64,000 nucleotides of DNA from Streptomyces canus 299MFChir4.1 (GCF_000383615.1 NZ_KB911587.1:1-64000), one strand, 5' to 3'. Positions 1-11,560 are shown, numbered from the stretch's first letter. The notes: generated by a model from the sequence alone, not told the origin. Program-made: numbers and translations.

Positions 1-31
1 GGAGGAGCCGCCTGGCCCGTGTTCTCTGTCC

Positions 32-1102
32 TTGTCGTCGCGCGAGTCGTCCCGTTCGGGTGGGTCGTTGCCGCTGTCGGAGGGGGAGCCCTCCGGCCCT
101 CGTCCTGCTTCCTCGTCGCCGGGGGAGTCGTCCGGTCCGGATGTGCCGTTGTGGCAGTCGGCGGGTCAGTCGGCGGGGGAGCCGACTGACCCGCGTGCTC
201 CCTCCCGGCCGTCGCAGGAGTCACCCGAACCGCCGCCCCCGGCCCTGCCGTCGACGCGCCAGTCACCCGACCTCCACCTCCCCCCACCCCCGCTGCCGCC
301 GAAGGCACCCCGCTTCCAGGCCGTCACCGCCCACCCCGTCCTCCTGCGCTGGCTGGTCCTCGTCCTCGCCGTCGGGGTGTGGGAGGTGGCCACCCGGGCC
401 CGCCGCAGCGTCTACTTCCCACCCCCGGACCGCATCGCGCGCCATGTCCACGAGCTGTGGTTCGACGGGCCCGTCCGGCACCTCTTCCTCAGCCCGGCCG
501 CCGTGGACGACATCCTGCCCAGCCTCGGCCGGATGACGGCCGGGTTCGCGCTGGCGGCCGTCGCCGGGATCGTGCTGGGTGTCGCCGTGGGCCGGTCACG
601 GCGGGCGTACGCGCTGGCCAACCCCGTCCTCCAGTTCGCCCGGGCCGTGCCGCCTCCCGCCCTGGTCCCCGTCTTCGTCGTGGTGTTCGCCTTCGGCACC
701 CCGATGCAGATCGCCTCGATCACCTTCAGCGCCGTATGGCCGGTGCTGATCAACACCGCCGCCGGCGTCCGCAACACCGACCCGCTGCGCCTCGACGTCG
801 CCGCCGTCCTGCGCCTGAACACCGCCGAACGCCTCTGGTTCCTCGTCCTGCCCTCCGCCCTGCCCCGCATCTTCGCCGGGCTGCGCCTGAGCCTTTCGCT
901 CTCCCTCATCCTCATGGTGTTCTCGGAACTGCTGCCGGGCACCGCGAACGGCATCGGTTTCACGCTCACCGAGGCCCAGACCCGCTCGGACCTGCTCACC
1001 GTATGGGCGGCCCTGGTCCTGCTCGGCACCCTCGGCTATCTGCTCAACACCGGCCTGCTGGCCGTCGAGAAACGGCTGATCGGCAAGGAGAGGGCCACAT
1101 GA
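32..1102 (+). CDS. ABC transporter permease, SsuC/TauC-like, 5' end uncertain
   Basis: Inner-membrane permease of the nitrate/sulfonate/taurine importer family. The first ~95 residues are rich in Pro and Ser and unlike the family. The homologous part begins near ALPPKAPRF/HPVLLRWLVLVLAVGVWE, followed by about six hydrophobic segments. The cytoplasmic coupling loop is visible in RLNTAERLWFLVLPSALPRIFAGL. The frame is open to the left window edge and the TTG at 32 has no convincing ribosome site, so the true start may lie outside the window or further inside. The stop overlaps the next gene by ATGA, so permease and ATPase form one operon. The binding protein is probably to the left, outside the window. 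The substrate cannot be told; sulfonate, nitrate or a vitamin precursor are all possible. Confidence 0.82.
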   Translation: MSSRESSRSGGSLPLSEGEPSGPRPASSSPGESSGPDVPLWQSAGQSAGEPTDPRAPSRPSQESPEPPPPALPSTRQSPDLHLPPPPLPPKAPRFQAVTAHPVLLRWLVLVLAVGVWEVATRARRSVYFPPPDRIARHVHELWFDGPVRHLFLSPAAVDDILPSLGRMTAGFALAAVAGIVLGVAVGRSRRAYALANPVLQFARAVPPPALVPVFVVVFAFGTPMQIASITFSAVWPVLINTAAGVRNTDPLRLDVAAVLRLNTAERLWFLVLPSALPRIFAGLRLSLSLSLILMVFSELLPGTANGIGFTLTEAQTRSDLLTVWAALVLLGTLGYLLNTGLLAVEKRLIGKERAT

Positions 1103-1935
1103 GCCACACGAGCCACGCGACCCGCACCCAGGAACAGGGGACCGACCGCATGCTCCAACTCTCCGCGGTCGGCCAGCACTACGGCGACCACCAGGTCCTG
1201 CACGACATCACCCTCACCGTCCCCGCGGGCCAACTCCTCTGCGTCGTAGGACCGTCCGGCTGCGGCAAGTCCACCCTGCTGCGGACCGTCGCCGGTCTGC
1301 TCCCCGCCCGCGAGGGCACGATCACCGTCGACGGTGCCCCGGTCAACGGCGTTCCCGACAGCCTGGCCGTCGTCTTCCAGGACTACGGCCGCTCCCTCTT
1401 CCCCTGGCTCACGGTCCGCGACAACGTCGCCCTGCCGCTGCGCCGCCGCGGCCTCGCCCGGACCGAACGGCGTGCCGAAGCCGAGCGCATCCTCGACCGC
1501 GTCGGACTGAACGGCGCCGCCCGCCGCCACCCCTGGCAGCTTTCCGGGGGTATGCAGCAGCGCGTCGCCATCGCCCGCGCCCTGGTCTGCCGCCCCACCC
1601 TCCTCCTGATGGACGAGCCCTTCGGCTCCCTCGACGCCCAGACCCGTGAGGACCTGGAGGACCTGCTCCTGGAGGTCCACCGCACCGACGGCACGACCAT
1701 CGTGTTCGTCACCCACGACATCGACGAGAGCGTCTACGTCGGCGACCGCGTCGTCGTCCTCTCCCCGGGCCCCGGCTCCACGATCGTCCTGGACCTTCCG
1801 GTCCGGCTCCCCGCGCGACGGAACCAGATCGCCACCCGGGGACTGCCGGAGTTCGTCGCGCTGCGGGCGGAGGTGGGGCGGGCGGTCCGCAACCAGAGCG
1901 TCCAGGACAACGGCAGAGGCGTCCAGGGAGCCTGA
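1099..1935 (+). CDS. ABC transporter ATP-binding protein, SsuB/TauB-like
   Basis: Cytoplasmic ATPase that energises the importer whose permease lies directly upstream. In a 278-residue protein the expected motifs appear in order: Walker A GPSGCGKST, a Q-loop at VVFQDYGRSLFPW, signature LSGGMQQR, Walker B LLLMDEPF, and the switch His in VTHD. The DYGRSLFPWLTVRDNV stretch is typical of the nitrate/sulfonate ATPase subfamily. The ATG at 1099 overlaps the permease stop (ATGA), which supports translational coupling. A longer reading of the same frame upstream overlaps the permease and was discarded. Product class is certain; the substrate is not. Confidence 0.93.
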   Translation: MSHTSHATRTQEQGTDRMLQLSAVGQHYGDHQVLHDITLTVPAGQLLCVVGPSGCGKSTLLRTVAGLLPAREGTITVDGAPVNGVPDSLAVVFQDYGRSLFPWLTVRDNVALPLRRRGLARTERRAEAERILDRVGLNGAARRHPWQLSGGMQQRVAIARALVCRPTLLLMDEPFGSLDAQTREDLEDLLLEVHRTDGTTIVFVTHDIDESVYVGDRVVVLSPGPGSTIVLDLPVRLPARRNQIATRGLPEFVALRAEVGRAVRNQSVQDNGRGVQGA

Positions 1936-4227
<2,292 letters not shown>

Positions 4228-4803
4228 CCCGGCGCCCACGGAACGGCCGCCCGGCGAGGCGGTCGCGCTCTGCGCGGCCTCGCCGCGGTGCGACGGGGAC
4301 GGTCGGTTCCACACGGCCGCGCCGCGGTCCGCGCAGGGCGGCCCGTCGTCCGCGTCGGCCCGCGGCGGCGGCCCGCCGTGGTCGGCCCGTTCGCGGGCTC
4401 GTGGCCGCCCGCGCGGCGGTCGCGGAGAGGACCACACCGGCTGATGCTCTCCGTCGCGCGGTGCGTCACACGCCCTGACGCGCCCCGCTCCCGGCGTGCT
4501 CCACGGCCGCGGGCCTGCGCCGGCGCCCGGACGACCAGGTGAGGGCGCAAGCCGTCGCCGGAGAGTTCGGGCTGATACGGCGCGGCCGGGAAGAAGCGGG
4601 GTCCCGGGAGTTCGGCGATCCAGACCTGTCCCTCCTCGCCGGCCACCGGAGTGTTGCGGGGCACGGAGTCGCCGTGCCGGTCTCCACCCGGCAGGCCCCC
4701 CCTGCCGCTCCTGACCCTCCGTCAGTCTCACTCGTTCGTGGCTCGTCGCGCGCCGCTGTGCCGGGTAGACACCAGCCGGTGGTGATCCAGCCGGAGGCGA
4801 TCC
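4228..4803. other. Intergenic stretch, mostly without supportable genes
   Basis: This 576-bp gap between geosmin synthase and the PDZ gene is dominated by GC-rich sequence with long spurious frames on both strands. The only protein-like piece is a short minus-strand stretch at about 4500-4664, listed separately. No promoter or RNA gene could be named. Confidence 0.5.
4500..4664 (-). pseudogene. Possible remnant of a small unidentified gene
   Basis: On the minus strand, codons starting at 4664 have good Streptomyces third-position bias for about 50 residues and give a sensible peptide (EGQVWIAELPGPRFF, then YQPELSGDGLRPHLVV). After that the frame decays into Arg/Gly-rich nonsense. A second frame just upstream begins METGTATP, as if one frameshift separates the start from the body. 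I do not recognise the family. It may be a decayed gene, or a real gene of about 70 residues with a frame error. Confidence is low. Confidence 0.25.
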
Positions 4804-5394
4804 ATGGAACAGACTGCGTTGCGTCCCAAGCCGATGCCCGGTCAGGAGCCGGGCGGGGGCAGAAGGCCCGGACCCGCCCGGCGTCCGCACGCCGCGCGCC
4901 GGCGCGGACGCCGGCTCACGACCCTGCTGTTCGGCCTGTTCGTCGCGGTCGTCCTGGTGCTGTCGGGGGTGGGTCTCGGGACGGTAGGTGCCACCGTGGT
5001 CGGCATGAGCAGACTGGCCGAACTCCGACGGCAGGCACTGCCTCACCTGGGCGGCCCGTCAGCCTCGGCGCACCCGGGCACCGCCTCGTCGTCCGCGGCG
5101 CCGCCGACCGCCCCCTCGCCCGCGCCTGTCGTCGCGACCCTCGGCCTGGAGGCCGTGGACGCCGAGAAGGCGGGCGCGCTGGTGGTCGGCGTCCACGTCC
5201 CCGGCCCGGGCTACACGGCGGGCCTGGTCCGCGGCGACGTACTCCTCGCCTTCGGCCGGACCCGCATCGACACGGCCGGTGACCTCGCGCGCGCCGTCGC
5301 CAGGGCCCGGGCCGGCCGCGAGGTCGTGCTGACGGTCCGGCACCGCAGCGGCGGCTACCAGCAGCTGACGGCCGTACCGGGAGTCGTCACCTGA
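4804..5394 (+). CDS. Membrane-anchored PDZ-domain protein
   Basis: A 196-residue protein. An Arg-rich cytoplasmic N-terminus (residues 1-38) precedes one transmembrane helix (LLFGLFVAVVLVLSGVGLG, about 40-60). A Pro/Ser/Ala linker follows, then a C-terminal PDZ-like domain (about 115-195) recognisable from GPGYTAGLVRGDVLLAFGRTRIDTAGDLARAVARA. PDZ domains of this kind bind C-terminal peptides and are usually attached to HtrA proteases, but no protease domain is present here. It probably acts as an extracytoplasmic adaptor. The ATG follows GGAGGCGATCC at a suitable distance. It stands alone, so its partner is unknown. Confidence 0.8.
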   Translation: MEQTALRPKPMPGQEPGGGRRPGPARRPHAARRRGRRLTTLLFGLFVAVVLVLSGVGLGTVGATVVGMSRLAELRRQALPHLGGPSASAHPGTASSSAAPPTAPSPAPVVATLGLEAVDAEKAGALVVGVHVPGPGYTAGLVRGDVLLAFGRTRIDTAGDLARAVARARAGREVVLTVRHRSGGYQQLTAVPGVVT

Positions 5395-5558
5395 GTGGTG
5401 GGCCCGGGCCCGTGCCCACGTGACCACCCGGAAGTGCGTGGTGAGCCGTCCCTCGTCGTCCAGCGCAGCATGGGAATTCAGGTCCGATCAAGATGCTCTC
5501 GCCGGCCGGGGCGGAAAACCACTGGTCCGAATCCGGTCGGCGGCACCACGATGAGCGC

Positions 5559-6182
5559 ATGCCGACCACGCTCATCGCCTTCCTGGGGGCCTGCACCCTC
5601 ATCGCCGCGTCCCCCGGGCCGAGCACCGTGCTGATCATCAAGCAGTCGCTGCACAGCAGACGCTCCGGCTTCCTGACCGTGCTCGGCAACGAGACCGGCG
5701 TGTTCGTCTGGGGCGTCGTCGCCGCACTCGGCCTGACCGCCCTGCTGACGGCCTCCGAGATCGCCTACGACGTGATGCGGATCGGCGGCGCGGTCGTGCT
5801 CGTCGGCTTCGGCGTCCAGGCGCTGCGGCAGGCGCGCCGTGCCGAGGGCGCCGCCGACGACAGCGGCTGGGAGAGCACCGGCAGGACCGGCTGGGCCGCC
5901 TACCGCGCGGGACTGCTGCTCAACCTCGCCAACCCCAAGGCGGCCGTCTTCGCCCTGTCCTTCCTGCCGCAGTTCGTGCCCGAGGGCGCCCCGCACCTGC
6001 CCACCATGGTCGGGCTCGCCGCGCTCTGGGCGGTCTACGAGATCGGCTACTACGGCCTCTACGTGTGGTTCGTGGGCCGGTTGCGGGCCGTGCTGTCCCG
6101 CGCGGGCGTGCGCCGACGCCTGGAGCAGGTCTCCGGGGGCGTCCTCCTCCTTCTCGGCGTCCGCATGGCCCTGGAGAGCTGA
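5559..6182 (+). CDS. LysE-family amino-acid/metabolite exporter
   Basis: Cytoplasmic-membrane exporter of 207 residues with about six hydrophobic segments. The N-terminal family signature LGACTLIAASPGPSTVLIIKQ and the downstream GNETGVFVWGVVAALGL and LLNLANPKAAVFALSFLPQF are characteristic of LysE/RhtB proteins, which export amino acids or homoserine-lactone-like compounds. A longer frame from 5493 adds a non-homologous hydrophilic tail, so the ATG at 5559 is preferred although no strong ribosome site precedes it. The M24 peptidase follows 113 bp downstream; peptide breakdown and amino-acid export might be linked, but that is inference. Substrate unknown. Confidence 0.88.
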   Translation: MPTTLIAFLGACTLIAASPGPSTVLIIKQSLHSRRSGFLTVLGNETGVFVWGVVAALGLTALLTASEIAYDVMRIGGAVVLVGFGVQALRQARRAEGAADDSGWESTGRTGWAAYRAGLLLNLANPKAAVFALSFLPQFVPEGAPHLPTMVGLAALWAVYEIGYYGLYVWFVGRLRAVLSRAGVRRRLEQVSGGVLLLLGVRMALES

Positions 6183-6295
6183 CACATGCCCGGCGCCCCG
6201 TCCGGTCCGTCCGAAAGACGTGTCGACCGGCTCGCGCGCCCCTCGCCGTCCGGGCAGGATGCTGCCCAAGACCATCACCGCCCAGGGAGGCCCGG

Positions 6296-7420
6296 ATGAC
6301 CGGCACCGCAGCGCCCTTCGCCGCCGACGACTACAGGGCCCGCATGGAGCGCGCGGCACGGTCGGCCGCAGAGGCCGGACTGGCCGGACTCCTCGTGGCC
6401 CCCGGCCCGGACCTGGTGTGGCTCACCGGCTACGCGCCCACCGCCGTCACCGAACGGCTCACCCTGCTGGTCCTAGCCCCCGGACAGGACCCCGTCCTCG
6501 TCGTGCCCACCCTGGAGGCCCCGGACGCCGCCAAGGCCGCCGGCGCGAGCGCCCTGACCCTGCGGGACTGGACCGACGGCAAGGACCCCTACGCCGCCAC
6601 CGCCGCCCTGCTGGGCACCGACGGCCGGTTCGGCATCAGTGACAACGCCTGGGCCATGCACCTGCTGGGCCTCCAGAAGGCCCTGCCCGGCACCTCGTAC
6701 GCCTCCCTCACCGAGGCCCTGCCGATGCTCCGCGCCGTCAAGGACACGGCGGAACTGGAGCTGCTGGCGGCCGCGGGGGCCGCCGCCGACGCGACATTCG
6801 AGGAGATCCGGAAGGTTCCCTTCGGCGGCCGCAGGGAGTCGGAGGTGGCCGCCGACCTCGCCGGCCTGCTGCGTCGCTTCGGCCACGCCCAGGTCGACTT
6901 CACCATCGTGGCCTCGGGACCGAACGGCGCCAACCCGCACCACGAGGTGGGGGACCGGGTCATCGAGCGCGGCGACATGGTCGTCCTCGACTTCGGCGGC
7001 CTCAAGGACGGCTACGGCTCCGACACCTCCCGCACGGTCCACGTCGGCGAACCCACCGAGGAGGAACGCCGGGTGCACGACCTCGTGCGCGCGGCGCAGG
7101 AGGCGGGCTTCCGGGCGGTACGGCCCGGCGTGCCCTGCCAGGAGGTCGACCGGGCCGCCCGCGCGGTCATCGCCGACGCCGGGTACGGCGAGCACTTCAT
7201 CCACCGCACCGGGCACGGCATCGGCGTCACCACGCACGAACCGCCGTACATGATCGAGGGCGAGGAGCAGCCCCACGTGCCGGGCATGTGCTTCTCCGTG
7301 GAGCCCGGCGTCTATCTGCCGGGCCGTTTCGGGGTACGCATCGAGGACATCGTCACGGTCACCGAGGACGGCGGCCGCAGGCTCAACGACACCACCCGCG
7401 AGATGGTCATAGTGGACTGA
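6296..7420 (+). CDS. M24-family metallopeptidase (Xaa-Pro aminopeptidase-like)
   Basis: Cytoplasmic peptidase of 374 residues that is predicted to remove N-terminal residues before proline. The N-terminal creatinase-like domain (about 10-140) is followed by the pita-bread catalytic domain. All five metal ligands can be placed: Asp in VVLDFGG, Asp in GSDTSRT, His in HRTGHGIG, Glu in SVEPG, and Glu in RIEDIV. The start ATG at 6296 has GGGAGG 5-10 bases upstream. Family members include PepP/PepQ-type enzymes; prolidase activity on dipeptides is the alternative. Confidence 0.92.
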   Translation: MTGTAAPFAADDYRARMERAARSAAEAGLAGLLVAPGPDLVWLTGYAPTAVTERLTLLVLAPGQDPVLVVPTLEAPDAAKAAGASALTLRDWTDGKDPYAATAALLGTDGRFGISDNAWAMHLLGLQKALPGTSYASLTEALPMLRAVKDTAELELLAAAGAAADATFEEIRKVPFGGRRESEVAADLAGLLRRFGHAQVDFTIVASGPNGANPHHEVGDRVIERGDMVVLDFGGLKDGYGSDTSRTVHVGEPTEEERRVHDLVRAAQEAGFRAVRPGVPCQEVDRAARAVIADAGYGEHFIHRTGHGIGVTTHEPPYMIEGEEQPHVPGMCFSVEPGVYLPGRFGVRIEDIVTVTEDGGRRLNDTTREMVIVD

Positions 7421-7466
7421 CCGAGCCCCCAGGAGCCCTCCACCCCTCGAGCGACTACGGCGCGAC

Positions 7467-8411
7467 ATGACCCAGGCACCGACACCCACCGCGGACACGG
7501 TCCGCCTACTGGTCCGTTCCCTGCTCAAGGCCGGCACGCCCGACGCCGGCGGGCCCGAGGTCCGGCCCGTCGCCGAGGGCGGGCACTTCACCTGGTGGAT
7601 CGGCGCCCGCCACGTCCTGCGCCTCGCCGCCGACCGGGAGGCATCCCTCCGCGGACGCCGTGAACTGCGGCTGCGCGACCTGGTCCGCCCGCACGTGCCG
7701 GTCGCGGTGCCGACGAGCGTGGCACAGGGCGAGTGGTCGCCAGGGCTGGCCTACACGCTCGACACCAAGGTGCCCGGCGGCTCGGCCGAGGAGCACGACG
7801 TGTCCGCCGTCGGCGAGGCCGACCTGGCCGGCCTGCTCACCGGGCTGCGCGAGGTGCCGGTACGGCAGGCCGAGGCGCTCGGCGTCCCACGCGTCGCCCC
7901 GCGCTCCCTGGAGGCGCTGCGCCGGGAGGCCGCCCGGGCCGCCGAACTCCTCCACGCGGCCGACGAGTTCGACCCGGCCCGGCTCCACCAGCTCACCTCC
8001 CCGGCCGCGGTCCAGCTCGCCGCGCAGCCCGGCAGCGCGGTCCTGGTGCACCACGCCCTGACCGGCGACCATCTCGTGATCAGCGCCGACGGCCGGGTGC
8101 GCGGTGTCCTCGACTGGACCGGCACGGTCGTCGGCGACCCCGCCGAGGACATCGCTAGCCTCGCGCTGGCCGTCGGCTCGCCCGCCGCCGTCCGCGCCGC
8201 CACCCTCGCCGGGTACGGCGCCCGCCCCTGCCTGCGCGGACTGTGGCTGGCCCGCTGCGACACCGTGATCCGCCTCGCCGCGGGCCTCGACAGGCGGGCC
8301 GCCGAGCCCCTGCCCCTCCTGCGCACCCGGCTGCGGCGGGCCTGGGAGGCGATCCTGCTGGAACGCGTCACCGAGCTGCGGGACGAGGAGACGGACGACG
8401 CGGAGTCGTAG
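7467..8411 (+). CDS. Aminoglycoside-phosphotransferase-like protein lacking the catalytic Asp
   Basis: A 314-residue protein with the small-molecule kinase (APH) fold. The C-terminal lobe shows the Brenner-type region as VLVHHALTGDHLVI, where active relatives have HGDL or HADL: the catalytic Asp is replaced by Ala. The metal-binding Asp equivalent is kept in GVLDWTGTVVGDPAEDIASLA. The N-lobe has the usual LRLAADREA segment in place of the Lys region. It may be an inactive kinase-fold binding protein, or the neighbouring Asp of TGDH may substitute. It lies 46 bp after the M24 peptidase and 13 bp before the membrane gene, so the three may be co-transcribed. No substrate can be named. Confidence 0.75.
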   Translation: MTQAPTPTADTVRLLVRSLLKAGTPDAGGPEVRPVAEGGHFTWWIGARHVLRLAADREASLRGRRELRLRDLVRPHVPVAVPTSVAQGEWSPGLAYTLDTKVPGGSAEEHDVSAVGEADLAGLLTGLREVPVRQAEALGVPRVAPRSLEALRREAARAAELLHAADEFDPARLHQLTSPAAVQLAAQPGSAVLVHHALTGDHLVISADGRVRGVLDWTGTVVGDPAEDIASLALAVGSPAAVRAATLAGYGARPCLRGLWLARCDTVIRLAAGLDRRAAEPLPLLRTRLRRAWEAILLERVTELRDEETDDAES

Positions 8412-8424
8412 GCGGCTCCTCGAC

Positions 8425-8931
8425 GTGGCGCTTGTCCTCGTGGTCTTCCGGCAGCTGCGGGAGGAGAGGCTCACGCTCCGCACGATCCTGCTGCCACTGG
8501 CGCTGATCGGCTGGGCGGCGACCGCCTACCTGCACGACATCCCCACCGCGGGCAACGACCTCGTGCTGATCGGCGCGTTCGCCGGGACCGGCGTCGCCCT
8601 CGGTCTGGCCGGTGGCCTGATCACCCGGGTCCGGTACGCGGACGGGCACATACGGGTCAGGGCCACCCTGGGCGCGGCGGCGCTGTGGGTGATCAGCATG
8701 GGCTTCCGCCTCGGTTTCGCCGTCTGGTCCTCACGCCCCTCCGGCGCCGAGCACGTGGCCCGTTGCTCCGTCGACCACGACATCACCGGCGAGCAGGCGT
8801 GGGTCGCCGCCCTGGTCCTCATGGCCTTCGGCGAGGTCGTCGTCCGACTCGCGCTGATCGTCGTGCGCGGCCGCGTCCTGCAGACCCGAGTCGGCCGGCA
8901 GGGGCGAAACGCCCTGCCGGCCACCCCGTGA
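8425..8931 (+). CDS. Integral membrane protein, CcdC/DUF1453-like
   Basis: A 168-residue membrane protein with about four hydrophobic segments (ILLPLALIGWAATAYL, LVLIGAFAGTGVALGLAGGLI, GAAALWVISMGFRLGFAVW, WVAALVLMAFGEVVVRLALIVV) and a short charged tail. The pattern VFRQLREERLTLRTILLPL resembles actinobacterial proteins grouped with CcdC/DUF1453. The GTG at 8425 lies 13 bases after the stop of the kinase-fold gene, so coupling is likely. Function unknown. Confidence 0.65.
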   Translation: MALVLVVFRQLREERLTLRTILLPLALIGWAATAYLHDIPTAGNDLVLIGAFAGTGVALGLAGGLITRVRYADGHIRVRATLGAAALWVISMGFRLGFAVWSSRPSGAEHVARCSVDHDITGEQAWVAALVLMAFGEVVVRLALIVVRGRVLQTRVGRQGRNALPATP

Positions 8932-8951
8932 ACCGGAGGAGTTCCGTGAGG

Positions 8952-10697
8952 TCACGCCTGGAGCAGCACCACGCACGACTCCCCGGGCACCTGCAGCACC
9001 CCGTCCGCGCCCGGCGCCTCCACCGGCTCCCAGGCCGCCAGGACACGGGCCTCGCGGGGGCCCAGGGGAATGGCCGCCGTCGACTTCGCGAGGTTCACCG
9101 CCACCCGGACGTCCCCGCGGCGGAAGGCGAGCCAGCGCTGGTCCGCGTCGTAGGCGACCTTGGTGTCGGCGAGGTCGGGGTCGGTGAGGTCCGGCTGCTC
9201 GTGCCGCAGCGCGAGGAGCCGGCGGTACCAGGCCAGCACCCGCGCGTGGGGCTCGCGTTCGAGCTCGGACCAGTCGAGGCAGGAGCGGTCGCGGGTCGCC
9301 GGGTCCTGCGGGTCGGGTACGTCCTCCTCGGCCCAGCCGTGCTCCGCGAACTCCCGCCGCCTGCCCCGGCGTACGGCCTCGGCGAGCTCGGGGTCGGTGT
9401 GGTCGGTGAAGAACTGCCAGGGCGTGCCCGCCGCCCACTCCTCACCCATGAACAGCATGGGGGTGAAGGGCGCGGTCAGCACGAGCGCCGCCGCACAGGC
9501 CACCAGGCCGGGGGAGAGGGAGGCCGCCAGCCGGTCGCCCTGGGCGCGGTTGCCGACCTGGTCGTGGGTCTGGGAGTAGCCGAGCAGCCGGTGCGCCGCG
9601 GCACGCGTGCGGTCCAGCGGACGCCCGTGGCTGCGGCCGCGGAAGCTGGACCAGGTGCCGTCGTGGAAGTAGCCGCCGGTGAGGGTCTTGGCGAGCGAGG
9701 CCAGGGGAGCGCGGGCGAAGTCGGCGTAGTAGCCCTGGGACTCGCCGGTCAGCGCGGTGTGCAGGGCGTGATGGAAGTCGTCGTTCCACTGCGCGTGCAG
9801 TCCGAGACCGCCCTGGGCGCGGGGTGTGATGAGCCGCGGGTCGTTGAGGTCGGACTCGGCGACGAGGAACAGGGGCCGGCCCAGTTCGGCGGCGAGCGCG
9901 TCGACAGCCGTCGACAGCTCCTCCAGGAAGTGGCACGCGCGCGTGTCGGCGAGCGCGTGCACGGCGTCCAGGCGCAGCCCGTCGATCCGGTAGTCCCGCA
10001 GCCAGGACAGCGCGCTGCCCAGCAGATACGTGCGCACCTCGTCGGAGCCCGGGGCGTCCAGGTTGATCGCGGAACCCCAGGGGGTGTGGTGCGTGTCGGT
10101 GAAGTACGGTCCGAAGGCGGGCAGGTAGTTGCCCGAGGGGCCCAGGTGGTTGTGGACCACGTCCAGGACCACCCCGAGGCCCAGTTCGTGCGCCCGGTCG
10201 ACGAAGCGCTTCAGGGCCTCGGGGCCGCCGTAGGGCTCGTGCACGGCCCACAGGGAGACGCCCTCGTAGCCCCATCCGTGCCGCCCCGGGAAGGGGCACA
10301 GCGGCATCAACTCGACGTGGGTGATGCCGAGTTCGACGAGGTGGTCGAGGCGGGCGGCGGCCGCGTCCAGGGTGCCCTCGGGAGTGTAGGTGCCCACGTG
10401 CAGCTCGTAGAGGGCCGCTCCCGGCAGTGGACGGCCCGCCCACTGCGTTCGCCAGGTGTACCGCTCGTGCTCGACGACGGCGCTGAGCCCGTCCGGGCCG
10501 TCCGGCTGACGGCGCGAGCGGGGGTCGGGCAGCACGGGGCCGTCGTCCAGCGCGAAGCCGTACCGGGTGCCGTCCCCGGCCTCCGCCTCACCCCACCACC
10601 ATCCCGAGCGCTCCGGATCGCGCTCCAGCGCGCGCGTGGCGCCCTCGCAATGGAGCGTCACACGGCCGGCCTGCGGTGCCCACACCTCGAACTGCAC
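8952..10697 (-). CDS. treZ: Malto-oligosyltrehalose trehalohydrolase
   Basis: Releases trehalose from maltooligosyl-trehalose, the last step of the TreXYZ pathway from glycogen. The 581-residue protein has an N-terminal carbohydrate-binding-like domain (1-90) and a GH13 barrel. Family regions are clear: DVVHNHLGP, the nucleophile Asp in DGLRLDAVHAL, the acid/base Glu in FLVAESD, and TPMLFMGEEWA. The start is GTG at 10697. Its partners treY and glgX lie on the same strand at 16.2-20.9 kb, separated from it by the FHA, carboxypeptidase and inhibitor genes. The gene faces the FHA gene head-to-head. Confidence 0.96.
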   Translation of the reverse strand: MQFEVWAPQAGRVTLHCEGATRALERDPERSGWWWGEAEAGDGTRYGFALDDGPVLPDPRSRRQPDGPDGLSAVVEHERYTWRTQWAGRPLPGAALYELHVGTYTPEGTLDAAAARLDHLVELGITHVELMPLCPFPGRHGWGYEGVSLWAVHEPYGGPEALKRFVDRAHELGLGVVLDVVHNHLGPSGNYLPAFGPYFTDTHHTPWGSAINLDAPGSDEVRTYLLGSALSWLRDYRIDGLRLDAVHALADTRACHFLEELSTAVDALAAELGRPLFLVAESDLNDPRLITPRAQGGLGLHAQWNDDFHHALHTALTGESQGYYADFARAPLASLAKTLTGGYFHDGTWSSFRGRSHGRPLDRTRAAAHRLLGYSQTHDQVGNRAQGDRLAASLSPGLVACAAALVLTAPFTPMLFMGEEWAAGTPWQFFTDHTDPELAEAVRRGRRREFAEHGWAEEDVPDPQDPATRDRSCLDWSELEREPHARVLAWYRRLLALRHEQPDLTDPDLADTKVAYDADQRWLAFRRGDVRVAVNLAKSTAAIPLGPREARVLAAWEPVEAPGADGVLQVPGESCVVLLQA

Positions 10698-10870
10698 GGA
10701 CGGTTCCCCTTCGTCTGCTCACCGTGATGTAGCCCGTCCATGGTGCTTCAAACGAGATCAATCCGCCTGGGAATCCCTCCCTTTGCGGCAGGTGTCGTCA
10801 GGTGGGCGCGGGGAGCGGCCGTTGTCCCGTTTTCTGGACACCCGGGGTTCACTGCCCGACAATCACCAAC

Positions 10871-11422
10871 GTGACGTCGTCCTTCGAGTTCAACACGTAC
10901 CCCGCGCGGCTGTCCGACGCGGAGCGCGACAAGGTGCTGAAGGTGCTCCGTGACGGCGTCGCCATGGGCCGCCTGTCGCACGACACGTTCGTGCGCCGCA
11001 TGGAACTGGCCCTGATCGCGCGCCGGTCCGACGAACTCGCCGTGCTCACCGCGGACCTGTCCCAGGAGAGCCGCGTCTCCCGACTGGTGTTCGGTACCGT
11101 CGAGGCCGTCTCCGGCTTCACCGTGCGGCTGCGCAGGGCGTGGCAGGCCGAGCGCCTGCCCAAGCTGCTGCTGCCGCACCCGGGCGGCGGCCACGCGCTG
11201 CGCATAGGCCGCGACCCGGCGAACGGGCTGCGGCTGACCCACGAGACGGTCTCCCGCGTCCACGCCGAACTCAGCCGTCAGGGCGGTATGTGGGTCCTGC
11301 GCGATCTCGGCTCCACCAACGGCACCACGGTCAACGGCCGGCGGGTCATCGGTGCCGCCGTCGTCCGCGAGGGCGATCAGGTCGGGTTCGGCCGGATGGC
11401 CTTCCGGCTCGCGGTCAACTGA
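10871..11422 (+). CDS. DUF1707 and FHA domain protein
   Basis: A 183-residue cytoplasmic protein. Residues 1-55 are the DUF1707 (SHOCT-like) module (YPARLSDAERDKVLKVLRDGVAMGRLSHDTFVRRM). Residues 90-183 form a forkhead-associated domain with the phosphothreonine-binding GRDPANGLRL, SRVHAEL and LGSTNGTTVNG motifs. FHA domains read Ser/Thr-kinase signals, so this is probably a signalling adaptor; its kinase is not in the window. GTG at 10871 is chosen because homology begins right there (SSFEFNTYPARLSD); the longer frame from 10802 adds unrelated residues. Confidence 0.88.
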   Translation: MTSSFEFNTYPARLSDAERDKVLKVLRDGVAMGRLSHDTFVRRMELALIARRSDELAVLTADLSQESRVSRLVFGTVEAVSGFTVRLRRAWQAERLPKLLLPHPGGGHALRIGRDPANGLRLTHETVSRVHAELSRQGGMWVLRDLGSTNGTTVNGRRVIGAAVVREGDQVGFGRMAFRLAVN

Positions 11423-11560
11423 GCCCAACCTCACCTCTGGCCTGGGCTTTACGGGTGGTCGCGGCCCAACGCCCTTTCCTTCGCACGGTGTTGACGTTCT
11501 CCTCAAGTCGTGACTGACTGTGCGTACACCGTGCACACCAGGTGAACCGACGGCACCACA

